Assembly (NCBI RefSeq): GCF_028714215.1
Contig: NZ_JAQTMS010000010.1
Span: 53,118-117,117, forward strand
DNA: 64,000 bases
Source: Rhodoferax sp.
Lineage (GTDB): Bacteria > Pseudomonadota > Gammaproteobacteria > Burkholderiales > Burkholderiaceae_C
Direction of reading: 5' to 3'
The position numbers and the translations under genes were made by a program. Position 1 is the stretch's first letter, and the number at the start of each line of letters is the position of its first letter. A model generated the notes under the pieces. The model had not been told where the DNA came from. It saw only the letters and a program-made list of their open reading frames with translations, and did no database searches. This document shows, piece by piece, positions 43,260 through 50,551 of the stretch.

Positions 43260-44008
43260 AAGTACTCCTGATTCATGGACAAGGGTTGAGGGGACGTGGC
43301 AAAACGAAGCTGACGCGGAGAAAACGAATCACCGCAGTGATCCAGCAGCCAGTGGGTGAGCTGCTGGTAACGGCCAAAACTCAAAACGTTGGGTAGCAGG
43401 TCTTGGGCCTGTTCGGCGTAGCCGCCCAGGTGTGCGGCAAAGCGAACCCCGGACAGCTGCGCACAGCGCGCGTCCAGGGCGGAATCGCCGACAAACAAGG
43501 CATTCGCCGGCGCCACCCGCAGGCGCTCCAGCAACAGCAGCAACGGTTCTGCCGCCGGCTTGGGCAGCGGCGCGTCGCCCAGGCCGACGACGGCATCAAA
43601 TGAGTCGGCGATGCCCGCCGCCGCCAGCAGCGCGGCGGTCGAAGCGCGGTCCCGGTTGGTGCAGACACCGAGCCTTAGCCCGCGATCCTTGAAGGCGATC
43701 AAGGCGTCCGCCACGCCGGCAAACAAGGGCGCTGTAGCCAAGCCGTGCCGCAGATAGCGCGCCATGAACTGGTCTTCCAGTTGGGTCACTGTCTGCGCAT
43801 CGACGGCCTCCCGTTGCAAGGCGATGGCTTTGTGAAACAGCGGCCGCAAGCCCTCGTTGAGCGCCGACTGCAACAGCGAGGCGGAGACCGCCTGCCGGCC
43901 GACTTGCACCAGCACCTCGTTGGCGGCAGCAGACAGCGATGGCAAGGTGTCAAACAGGGTTCCATCGACATCAAAAATGACTGCTCGAATATGATCGTTT
44001 TTGTTCAT
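43256..44008 (-). CDS. HAD-superfamily phosphatase (phosphoglycolate phosphatase-like)
   Basis: A 250-residue cytoplasmic hydrolase. Motif I F-D-V-D-G-T-L-F-D (nucleophile D13), motif II near V-C-T-N-R, motif III K-P-A-A-E-P, motif IV F-V-G-D-S-A-L-D: a complete class I HAD with a helical cap, like Gph. The ATG ending at 44008 has no Shine-Dalgarno, and the promoter read upstream predicts transcription starting at or next to it, so the mRNA may be leaderless. First gene of the HAD-lipoprotein-PLC operon; substrate perhaps phosphocholine or glycerol phosphate derived from phospholipids (inference). Confidence 0.88.
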   Translation of the reverse strand: MNKNDHIRAVIFDVDGTLFDTLPSLSAAANEVLVQVGRQAVSASLLQSALNEGLRPLFHKAIALQREAVDAQTVTQLEDQFMARYLRHGLATAPLFAGVADALIAFKDRGLRLGVCTNRDRASTAALLAAAGIADSFDAVVGLGDAPLPKPAAEPLLLLLERLRVAPANALFVGDSALDARCAQLSGVRFAAHLGGYAEQAQDLLPNVLSFGRYQQLTHWLLDHCGDSFSPRQLRFATSPQPLSMNQEYL

Positions 44009-44015
44009 ATATTCA

Positions 44016-44049
44016 ATATTACGAACATACAATGTCATTTTGATGACGT
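44016..44049 (-). promoter_or_regulatory. Candidate PhoB promoter of the HAD-lipoprotein-PLC operon
   Basis: On the minus strand ACGTCAT (44049-44043) and ATGACAT (44038-44032) are separated by CAAA; each matches 5 of 7 of CTGTCAT. Exactly 10 bp later lies TAATAT (44021-44016). The two arms are also near-inverted repeats, so another dimeric regulator could use the site instead. Start of transcription would fall at about 44008-44009, at the ATG. Confidence 0.55.
44021..44029. promoter_or_regulatory. GlpR-like half-site in the HAD promoter
   Basis: ACGAACATA matches one half of the E. coli GlpR operator consensus (CGAACAT). It lies between the Pho half-sites and the -10 of the HAD operon, where a bound repressor would block RNA polymerase. 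A weak mirror TGTTC occurs at 44002-44006. Confidence 0.45.
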
Positions 44050-44085
44050 AGATCCTGCTCGACACAGGGGTAATTTGTTTTTTTG

Positions 44086-44094
44086 TGTTCGTTT
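44086..44094. promoter_or_regulatory. GlpR-like half-site upstream of the DeoR-family gene
   Basis: TGTTCGTTT matches the left half of the GlpR operator consensus. It lies in the spacer before a TAATAC (44103-44108) that may be the -10 of the DeoR-family gene starting at 44136, suggesting autoregulation. Confidence 0.45.
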
Positions 44095-44135
44095 CTGGTT
44101 TCTAATACGGTGCTTGTCCATCCCGGAGATTTCGC

Positions 44136-44936
44136 ATGCTCAAAGCCGCTCGTCACAAGGAAATCCTGGCCCTGGTTCAGGGCGGTGGCGCCGTTGAAGT
44201 CAACGCCCTGGCCGAGCGCTTTCAGACCTCGCCGATCACAGTGCGGCGCGACCTGATCGAGCTGCACGAACGCGGGCTGCTGGAGCGCAAGCGCGGCGGC
44301 GCCGTCTCCGGAGAGGTCATCGCCGAAGGCTGGGCGCGCTACGAGAGCATCAGCTACGCCGAGCGGGAGCGGGAGAACTTTAGGGAGAAACGCGCCATCG
44401 CGGAGATCGCCGCGCAACTGGTCTCCGACGGCGACTGCATCCTGCTCAACGGCGGCACCACCTCACGCCATCTGGCCGAAGCCTTGCGCGCGCACAACAA
44501 CCTGCATGTGGTGACCAACGGGCTGACCGTTGCGATGGAGTTCGCGCGCAGCCAGAACGCCTCGGTTTACCTGCTGCCCGGCAGCATAGATTTCAAGAAG
44601 ATGGCCTCGGTCAGCCGCCCCGCCCCCGGCGCCTTCGACGACATCTCGGTGCGCGCCGCATTTCTGGGCGTGCACGGCATCTCGTGCGCCGGCGGCATCG
44701 GCATGCTGTCGGCCGAGGAGGCAGCCATGAACCGCGCCTTCATAGCCGCCGCACAAACCGTCAACGTGATCGTCGATTCGTCCAAATTCCACGCCCAGGC
44801 GATCTTTCGCATCGCCCGGCTCGACAAGGTGACGCGCGTCATCACCGATGCCGGCATAGACGCCGGCACCCGGCAGGAAATCGAAAAGGCAGGGGTCGAG
44901 GTATTGGTGGCGGCGCCGGAGGACGCCTCGCCTTGA
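44136..44936 (+). CDS. DeoR-family regulator, GlpR-like
   Basis: A 266-residue repressor-type regulator. N-terminal HTH (V-E-V-N-A-L-A-E-R-F-Q-T-S-P-I-T-V-R-R-D-L, about 20-41) and a DeoRC ligand domain with L-L-N-G-G-T-T-S, V-V-T-N-G-L, G-V-H-G-I-S and V-D-S-S-K-F. In E. coli GlpR, glycerol-3-phosphate is the inducer; here the divergent phospholipase operon and the downstream Ugp-like importer support the same ligand, but this is inference. CCGGAG at 44124-44129 precedes the ATG. A decayed copy of its 3' end lies at 52667-52812. Confidence 0.9.
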   Translation: MLKAARHKEILALVQGGGAVEVNALAERFQTSPITVRRDLIELHERGLLERKRGGAVSGEVIAEGWARYESISYAERERENFREKRAIAEIAAQLVSDGDCILLNGGTTSRHLAEALRAHNNLHVVTNGLTVAMEFARSQNASVYLLPGSIDFKKMASVSRPAPGAFDDISVRAAFLGVHGISCAGGIGMLSAEEAAMNRAFIAAAQTVNVIVDSSKFHAQAIFRIARLDKVTRVITDAGIDAGTRQEIEKAGVEVLVAAPEDASP

Positions 44937-44954
44937 GACGGGGGCCGACCTCAA

Positions 44955-44988
44955 TCGTCACGAAACAGTCACAGTTCAGACATATGCT
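44955..44988 (+). promoter_or_regulatory. PhoB-dependent promoter of the Ugp-like importer genes
   Basis: TCGTCAC (44955-44961) and CAGTCAC (44966-44972) with GAAA between, exactly 10 bp, then TATGCT (44983-44988). The start codon of the ATPase gene is at 44995, 6 bp after the -10, so the transcript would be leaderless or nearly so; indeed no Shine-Dalgarno is visible. Confidence 0.75.
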
Positions 44989-44994
44989 CACGCA

Positions 44995-46008
44995 ATGTCA
45001 TCTATCCAACTCGTGGACGTCTCCAAGGATTGGGGTAACACCAAAGCCCTGGAGGCCATCAACCTGACGATTGAACCCGGCACATTTTGTGTTTTATTGG
45101 GGCCTTCGGGTTGCGGGAAATCCACCACGTTGCGCATCATTGCCGGACTGGAGTCCGCCAGCAGCGGCCAGGTCTTTGTCGACGGCCAAGACGTGACAGA
45201 GCAGCCACCGGCGCTGCGCGGCATTGCCATGGTGTTTCAAAATTACGCGCTGTTCCCGCATTTGAACGTGGCGGACAACATCAGCTTCGGCATGTCGGTG
45301 CGCAAGGTCGAAGCCGCGGAGGCGGCGCGCCGTTTGCAGTCCACTGTGGAGCTGCTGGGGCTGCAAAAGCTGCTGGCTCGCAAGCCGTCGCAGCTCTCCG
45401 GCGGGCAGCAGCAACGCGTTGCTCTGGGCCGTGCCCTGGTGGCACAGGCCAAGGTCTGCCTGATGGACGAACCGCTGTCCAATCTGGATGCCCAGTTGCG
45501 CCAGGACATGCGCCGCGAGTTGCGCGAACTGCAACAACGCCTGGGACTCACCGTGGTCTATGTCACGCACGACCAGACCGAAGCCATGAGCATGGCAGAC
45601 CAGGTGGTGCTGTTGAACAAGGGGCACATCGAGCAGAACGCGGCGCCCCGCACGCTGTATTCCAGCCCTGCCACCACCTTCGCGGCGCGCTTCATCGGCA
45701 CGCCCGCCATGAACCTTTTGCGCCTGGAAAACGGTCACATCGCGGGCAGCCAGGTGGCGGTGCAACACGCGGGCGCGCAGTTGGGCATACGGCCCGAATC
45801 AGTCGCGCTGGGCGGCAACATTCCCGCCACCGTGCAAAGCCTGGAATACCTGGGCGCCGACCTGGTGCTGCGCTGCGCCGTGGGCACGGAAGTCATCACC
45901 GTGCGCGCCGATGGTCAATGCGAATTGACGGCCGGCGCACAGGTCACGCTGCAATGGCCGGCACAGGCCGAGCACTATTTCGATTTGCCGGGCAACCGAG
46001 TCAACTGA
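44995..46008 (+). CDS. CUT1-family (UgpC/MalK-type) ABC transporter ATP-binding protein
   Basis: A 337-residue ATPase. Walker [10 protein letters not shown] at 36-44, signature [11 protein letters not shown], Walker B V-C-L-M-D-E-P-L-S-N-L-D, and a C-terminal TOBE/regulatory domain (L-G-I-R-P-E-S-V). This is the subfamily that drives uptake of sugars and glycerol-3-phosphate. No ribosome site; see the leaderless promoter just upstream. Followed 30 bp later by its binding protein. Confidence 0.92.
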   Translation: MSSIQLVDVSKDWGNTKALEAINLTIEPGTFCVLLGPSGCGKSTTLRIIAGLESASSGQVFVDGQDVTEQPPALRGIAMVFQNYALFPHLNVADNISFGMSVRKVEAAEAARRLQSTVELLGLQKLLARKPSQLSGGQQQRVALGRALVAQAKVCLMDEPLSNLDAQLRQDMRRELRELQQRLGLTVVYVTHDQTEAMSMADQVVLLNKGHIEQNAAPRTLYSSPATTFAARFIGTPAMNLLRLENGHIAGSQVAVQHAGAQLGIRPESVALGGNIPATVQSLEYLGADLVLRCAVGTEVITVRADGQCELTAGAQVTLQWPAQAEHYFDLPGNRVN

Positions 46009-46038
46009 ACATCAACCATCCTCCAAGGAGAAAAAAAC

Positions 46039-47388
46039 ATGCAAGAGAGAACACTTAATCAGTTGAGGACAGAGCAAAGCTCGCTTCGCGTAGCTCTTGG
46101 TCTGTCCCGCAAGATCATTCGTTTCGCCACCGCCGCACTCGCGTTGGGCGTCCTGCCCATGAGCGCGATGGCGCAGGCACAGACCGAGATTTCCTTCTTC
46201 TATCCGGTGGCCGTGGGCGGCACGATTGCCAAATACATCGACGACCTCGCAGGCGAATTCACCAAGGAAAATCCTGGCGTCAAGGTGACACCGATCTACG
46301 CCGGCAGCTACCAGGACACCATCGTCAAGGCGCTCACCGCGCACAAGTCAGGCACGCCGCCCGTCACCTCCGTGCTCTTGTCCACCGATATGTTCACGCT
46401 GATCGACGAAGACGCCATCGTGCCGATCGACAACTTCGTCAAGACCGCCGACGACAAGGCCTGGCTGGGCGGTTTCTACAAGGCCTTCATGGCCAACAGC
46501 CAGACCGGCGGCAAGACCTGGGGCGTGCCGTTCCAGCGCTCCACCATCGTCCTGTACTACAACAAGGAACTGTTCAAGGCCGCCGGGCTGGACGCCAACA
46601 AGGCGCCCGCCACCTGGGCCGAGATGGCGGACTACGCCAGGAAGCTGACCAGGAAGGACGCCTCCGGCAAGGTCACGCAATACGGCGTGCAGATTCCGTC
46701 CAGCGGTTTTCCGTACTGGCTGTTCCAGGCGCTGGCCGTCGAGAACGACGCGATCCTGGCCAACGACGCCGGCAACGCCGTGAAGTTCGATGATCCCAAG
46801 GTGATAGAAGCCTTGCAGTACTGGGTCGATCTGGCCAAGCAAGGCGTGCACCCCGCGGGCGTGGTCGAATGGGGCACGACGCCGAAAGACTTCTTCGAGA
46901 AGAAAGTCGCCATGATGTGGACCACCACCGGCAACCTCACCAACGTCAAGAACAACGCCAAGTTTGATTTCGGCGTGGCCATGTTGCCCGCTGGCAAGCG
47001 CAAGGGCTCGCCCACGGGCGGCGGCAATTTCTACATCTTCAAGAAGTCCACCCCGGCGCAGCAGGAAGCCGCCTTCAAGTTCGTCAAGTGGGTGACGCAG
47101 CCCGAGCGCGCCGCGCGCTGGAGCATCGAGACCGGCTACGTCGCCGTGTCCGAAGCCGCTTACGCCACCGACGCGCTGCGCAAATACGGCCGCGACTTCG
47201 CGCCGGCCCTGGTGGCGCGCGATCAACTGCCTTTTTCCATCGCCGAGTTTTCCACGCACGACAACCAGCGCGTCACCAAGGCCCTGAACGACGGCTTGCA
47301 GGCCGCGCTGACCGGCGCCAAGACGCCGGCCCAGGCCATGCAGGACGCGCAGAAGGAAGCCGACCGCATTCTGAAAAGCTACAAATAG
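46039..47388 (+). CDS. Extracellular solute-binding protein (family 1) with repeat-encoded signal extension
   Basis: A 449-residue periplasmic binding protein of the CUT1 importer; AAGGAG at 46025-46030 is a strong ribosome site. Mature part begins near A-Q-A-Q-T-E-I-S-F-F-Y-P. Motifs such as V-L-Y-Y-N-K-E-L-F-K-A-A-G-L, P-A-T-W-A-E-M and T-G-Y-V-A-V-S-E-A-A-Y are typical of UgpB/MalE-like proteins. The signal n-region is unusually long (about 26 residues) because residues about 8-25 are encoded by a palindromic repeat element related to that at 25549-25680. The ligand is unknown; glycerol phosphate or a related phosphodiester fits the context. Confidence 0.9.
   Translation: MQERTLNQLRTEQSSLRVALGLSRKIIRFATAALALGVLPMSAMAQAQTEISFFYPVAVGGTIAKYIDDLAGEFTKENPGVKVTPIYAGSYQDTIVKALTAHKSGTPPVTSVLLSTDMFTLIDEDAIVPIDNFVKTADDKAWLGGFYKAFMANSQTGGKTWGVPFQRSTIVLYYNKELFKAAGLDANKAPATWAEMADYARKLTRKDASGKVTQYGVQIPSSGFPYWLFQALAVENDAILANDAGNAVKFDDPKVIEALQYWVDLAKQGVHPAGVVEWGTTPKDFFEKKVAMMWTTTGNLTNVKNNAKFDFGVAMLPAGKRKGSPTGGGNFYIFKKSTPAQQEAAFKFVKWVTQPERAARWSIETGYVAVSEAAYATDALRKYGRDFAPALVARDQLPFSIAEFSTHDNQRVTKALNDGLQAALTGAKTPAQAMQDAQKEADRILKSYK
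46062..46114. repeat. Palindromic GGACAGA/TCTGTCC element inside a signal-peptide coding region
   Basis: GGACAGA (46067-46073) pairs with TCTGTCC (46101-46107), CAA with TTG and AGCTCGC with GCGTAGCT inside, leaving a TTC loop. Flanks GTTG and GCAAG also match the element at 25591-25646. The length keeps the reading frame of the binding-protein gene open. Confidence 0.8.
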
Positions 47389-47403
47389 GATAGCGACATT
47401 CCT

Positions 47404-47438
47404 GCCATCGACCGGCGCGTGCCGGTCGATGGCGTTTT
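47404..47438 (+). terminator. Perfect 13-bp hairpin plus T run between binding-protein and permease genes
   Basis: GCCATCGACCGGC (47404-47416) pairs perfectly with GCCGGTCGATGGC (47421-47433) across GCGT and is followed by GTTTTC. It lies inside an apparent operon, so it is probably a partial terminator or a 3' stabiliser that lets the binding protein be made in excess of the permeases. Confidence 0.75.
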
Positions 47439-47444
47439 CACTTC

Positions 47445-48329
47445 ATGACCTCCAAAACTTCCGGCAGCACGGCGCTGCACGCCTACCTGTTGCTGTTGCC
47501 TGCCTTGGTGCTGCTGCTGGCGTTCACGCATTACCCGGCGGTGGCCACGCTGATCGACAGTTTTTTCTCCACCCCCAAGGGCGCGCGCCCCGGCGTCTGG
47601 GTGGGACTGGAAAACTACCAGATGATGGTGAGCGACCCGGTATTCTGGAAAGCCGCCACCAACAACTTGTGGTTCGCGCTGGCGACCATTCCCTTTTCCA
47701 TCGGTCTGGCATTGGTCATGGCGCTGTGGGTGAACGAACGCATCGCCGGCCGCGGCTTTTTGCGCATGGCCTACTTCACGCCCACGGTACTGCCCATGAT
47801 CGCCGTGGCCAACATCTGGTTGTTCTTTTACACACCGGGTTACGGCCTGCTGGAGCAGATCACCGGCTTCTTCGGGCTGCCCTCGCACAACTGGCTGGGT
47901 GACCAGAGTACCGCCCTGGGCGCGATCACGCTGGTGGCGATCTGGAAAGAGGCCGGCTTTTTCATGATCTTCTACCTGGCCGCGCTGCAATCCTTGAGCC
48001 CGAGCCTGCGCGAGGCCGCCGCGATCGAAGGTGCCTCGCGCTGGTATTTTTTCCGGCGCGTGCAGTGGCCCTTGTTGATGCCGACCACGTTGTTCGTGAT
48101 GATCAACGCCGTCATCAACGCCGTGCGCATGGTGGACCATGTGGTGGTGCTCACGCGCGGCGGCCCCGACAACGCCTCCACGCTGCTGCTGTATCACCTG
48201 TACGAAGTGGGCTTCAAGTTCTGGGACACCGCCTACGCCGCCGCGCTCACGGTGGTGCTGCTGGCAGTGCTGGCAACGGTGGCGCTGTTTCAGTTCTTCG
48301 TGCTGGACCGCAAGGTGCATTACCAATGA
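47445..48329 (+). CDS. CUT1 ABC transporter permease (UgpA-like)
   Basis: A 294-residue inner-membrane permease with about six helices. The EAA loop reads E-A-A-A-I-E-G-A-S-R-W-Y-F-F-R-R-V-Q-W-P. Starts M-T-S-K-T-S-G-S just after the intra-operon hairpin; no clear ribosome site other than weak purines. Its stop overlaps the next start (ATGA). Confidence 0.92.
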   Translation: MTSKTSGSTALHAYLLLLPALVLLLAFTHYPAVATLIDSFFSTPKGARPGVWVGLENYQMMVSDPVFWKAATNNLWFALATIPFSIGLALVMALWVNERIAGRGFLRMAYFTPTVLPMIAVANIWLFFYTPGYGLLEQITGFFGLPSHNWLGDQSTALGAITLVAIWKEAGFFMIFYLAALQSLSPSLREAAAIEGASRWYFFRRVQWPLLMPTTLFVMINAVINAVRMVDHVVVLTRGGPDNASTLLLYHLYEVGFKFWDTAYAAALTVVLLAVLATVALFQFFVLDRKVHYQ

Positions 48330-49159
48330 AAACTGCGCCAACGCGCCTGGTCTATAACGACCCCGGACGCATCGACACGCTGGCAGCCTGGCTGCTGGCG
48401 CTGCTGTGGATCCTGCCGTTGCTCTACACCGTGTGGACGGCGTTCCATCCGTCCGAGTATTCCACCCGCTTCGAATTGCTGGCACCGCTGACGCTGGACA
48501 ACTTTGCGCGCGCCTGGGCCGCCGCGCCCTTCGCCCGCTACTTTCTGAACACGATGGCGCTGGTGACTCTGATCCTGTGTTGCCAGTTGCTGTGCAGCAC
48601 GCTGGCCGCCTACGCTTTTGCGCGCTACGAGTTTCCCGGCAAGAAACTGTTGTTTGCGCTGGTGCTGGTGCAGCTCATGATCATGCCCGACATCCTGCTG
48701 GTGGAGAACTACAAGACCATGGCGCGCCTGGGATTGGTGGACACGCTGCTGGCGGTCGGCCTGCCCTACTTCGCCTCGGCCTTCGCCATCTTCCTGCTGC
48801 GCCAAACCTTCCTCGGAATTCCCAAGGAACTGGTGGAAGCGGCGCGGGTCGAGGGCGCCAGCGCGCTGCAAATCCTCTGGCGCGTCTACGTGCCGCTGGC
48901 CAAGCCGATCTACACCGCTTTTGCCCTGGTGTCGGTGAGCTTTCACTGGAACAACTTCCTGTGGCCCGTCATCATCACCAACAGCGTCACCTCGCGCCCG
49001 CTGACGGTGGGCCTGCAGGTGTTCTCCTCCACCGACCAGGGTGTGGACTGGTCCATCATCACGGCCGCCACACTCATGACTTCGGCGCCGCTGCTGATCG
49101 CCTTCCTGCTGTTCCAGCGGCAATTCGTGCAAAGCTTCATGCGCGCCGGCATCAAGTGA
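48326..49159 (+). CDS. CUT1 ABC transporter permease (UgpE-like)
   Basis: A 277-residue permease. ATG 48326 overlaps the preceding stop by 4 bp; longer open frames upstream are shadows of the previous gene. EAA loop E-A-A-R-V-E-G-A-S-A-L-Q-I-L-W-R-V-Y-V-P. Forms the membrane pore with the preceding permease. Its last 319 bp recur as a decayed copy at 50192-50510. Confidence 0.92.
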   Translation: MKTAPTRLVYNDPGRIDTLAAWLLALLWILPLLYTVWTAFHPSEYSTRFELLAPLTLDNFARAWAAAPFARYFLNTMALVTLILCCQLLCSTLAAYAFARYEFPGKKLLFALVLVQLMIMPDILLVENYKTMARLGLVDTLLAVGLPYFASAFAIFLLRQTFLGIPKELVEAARVEGASALQILWRVYVPLAKPIYTAFALVSVSFHWNNFLWPVIITNSVTSRPLTVGLQVFSSTDQGVDWSIITAATLMTSAPLLIAFLLFQRQFVQSFMRAGIK

Positions 49160-49296
49160 GGACGATTGAATTAAACCCATCATCTGGAACTTCAATTCTC
49201 ATCCCTTGCAGCGGGATAATACGAACTCTAGATGAGTAGCCGAATGGCAATTTGGCCTCAAGAATTTCAATTTGCCTCAATGGGGTGCATCGCATC

Positions 49297-50148
49297 ATGA
49301 AACTGATCACCTGGAACGTGCAATGGTTTTGTGGGCTTGATGAAGTTGTCAGCGTCGAGCGTGTGCTGCGCGAGGCGCGCGCCATGGCCGACTTCGACGT
49401 GCTGTGCCTGCAGGAAGTCGCCATCAACTATCCGCGGCTTGCCGGCAACGCCGGCTTCGACCAGGTAGCGCGCCTACGCGAACTGTTGCCGGAGCATGAG
49501 GTCTTTTTCGGTGCCGCCGTCAATGAACTGGGGCGCCAGGGGCAACGCCAGCAGTTCGGCAATCTGGTCGCCAGCCGTCTGCCGGTGGCCCTGGTGCAGC
49601 ATTACCCGCTGCCTTACCCGGCCGATGGCGCCGTGAGCTCGATGCCGCGCATCTGCACCAGCGCCACGGTGCTGACGGCGCTGGGCCCCTTGCGCGTGAT
49701 GACGACTCACCTTGAGTACTACTCTGTCCGGCAGCGCCTGGCCCAGGCGCAGGCGCTGGTGGAACTCCATGCCCAGGCCTGCGACCAGGCCGCGCAGCCA
49801 CCGTTGCCGGATGAAAGCAGTGAGCCATTCCAGAGCAAGGTGCACACCGCCAGCGCGGTGCTGTGCGGCGACTTCAACTTCGAGCTTTCCAGCGCCGAAT
49901 ACGCCTGCATCCAGGCAGCCCCGGCAACCTCGGGTGCCAGCCGCCTGAGCGATGCCTGGCGCCTGATCCATGGCGACACGCGGCAGCCGTCGACATTTCG
50001 CTTGTTTGACCAGCGCTACGGTCCCGAGCCAATCTGCTGCGACTTCGTATTTGTGAGCGAGGACTTGCAGCCCCACCTCAAAAGCATCGAGGTCAACACG
50101 CAAACGCGTGCCTCCGACCATCAACCCGTGTTGCTTGAGTTGGGCTGA
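49297..50148 (+). CDS. Endonuclease/exonuclease/phosphatase (EEP) family hydrolase
   Basis: A 283-residue Mg-dependent phosphodiesterase/phosphatase fold: T-W-N-V-Q-W at the N-terminus, L-C-L-Q-E-V (catalytic Glu), T-T-H-L-E-Y, L-C-G-D-F-N-F and the final A-S-D-H-Q-P-V. ATG 49297 is chosen over an upstream in-frame start because GGGG lies about 10 bp before it. No signal peptide is seen. It may have its own promoter (TTCAAT 49191-49196, GATAAT 49215-49220). In this context it could act on a glycerophosphodiester brought in by the importer (inference). Confidence 0.88.
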   Translation: MKLITWNVQWFCGLDEVVSVERVLREARAMADFDVLCLQEVAINYPRLAGNAGFDQVARLRELLPEHEVFFGAAVNELGRQGQRQQFGNLVASRLPVALVQHYPLPYPADGAVSSMPRICTSATVLTALGPLRVMTTHLEYYSVRQRLAQAQALVELHAQACDQAAQPPLPDESSEPFQSKVHTASAVLCGDFNFELSSAEYACIQAAPATSGASRLSDAWRLIHGDTRQPSTFRLFDQRYGPEPICCDFVFVSEDLQPHLKSIEVNTQTRASDHQPVLLELG

Positions 50149-50191
50149 CCTGGCATCAGGGGCTCCGGCCAAAGCCCGGCGCGTTGGGGGC

Positions 50192-50510
50192 GGCGCGGGT
50201 CGAGGGCGCCAGCGCGCTGCAAATTCTCTGGCGCGTCTACGTGCCCCTAGCCAAGCCGGTACATAACGCTTTTGCGCTGCCGTCGGTGAGCTTTCACTGG
50301 AACAACTTCCGGTGGCCGGTGATCATCACCAACAGCGTCACGTCGCGCCCGCCGACCGTGGGTCTGCAAGTGCTTTCATCCGCCGACCAGGGCGTGGACT
50401 GGTCCATCATCACCGCGGCGACCTTGATGACTTCGGCACCGCTGCCGATCGCCTTCCTGCTGTTCCAGCGGCAGTTCGTGCAGAGCTTCATGCGCGCCGG
50501 CATCAAGTGA
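50192..50510 (+). pseudogene. Decayed copy of the UgpE-like permease 3' end
   Basis: Aligns without gaps to 48841-49159, the last 106 codons and stop of the intact permease. Several substitutions change conserved positions (for example P-I-Y-T-A to P-V-H-N-A). No 5' part, promoter or ribosome site is present, so it cannot make a functional permease. Confidence 0.88.
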
Positions 50511-50520
50511 GGTCTTGTTC

Positions 50521-50550
50521 ATGAAGTCGATCACCTGGAACGCCCAATGG
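50521..50550 (+). pseudogene. Remnant of an EEP-family gene start
   Basis: Thirty bases matching the first ten codons of the gene at 49297 (25 of 30 identical by hand count), cut off by a stop three codons later at the end of the PAP2 gene. It lies only 10 bp after the permease remnant, whereas the intact genes are 137 bp apart. Confidence 0.7.
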
Positions 50551-50551
50551 A

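Noticed and set aside
43108..43359. Plus-strand open frame of 83 codons over the tiny lipoprotein.
   Set aside because: It is antisense to the coupled minus-strand genes and shows no ribosome site or signal; the minus-strand lipoprotein explains the sequence better.
44032..44049. The near-palindrome ATGTCAT/ATGACGT read as a simple dimeric operator.
   Set aside because: Kept only as a secondary reading: its distance to a good -10 is the same 10 bp as at nine other Pho sites, so the Pho-box reading is preferred, with reduced confidence.
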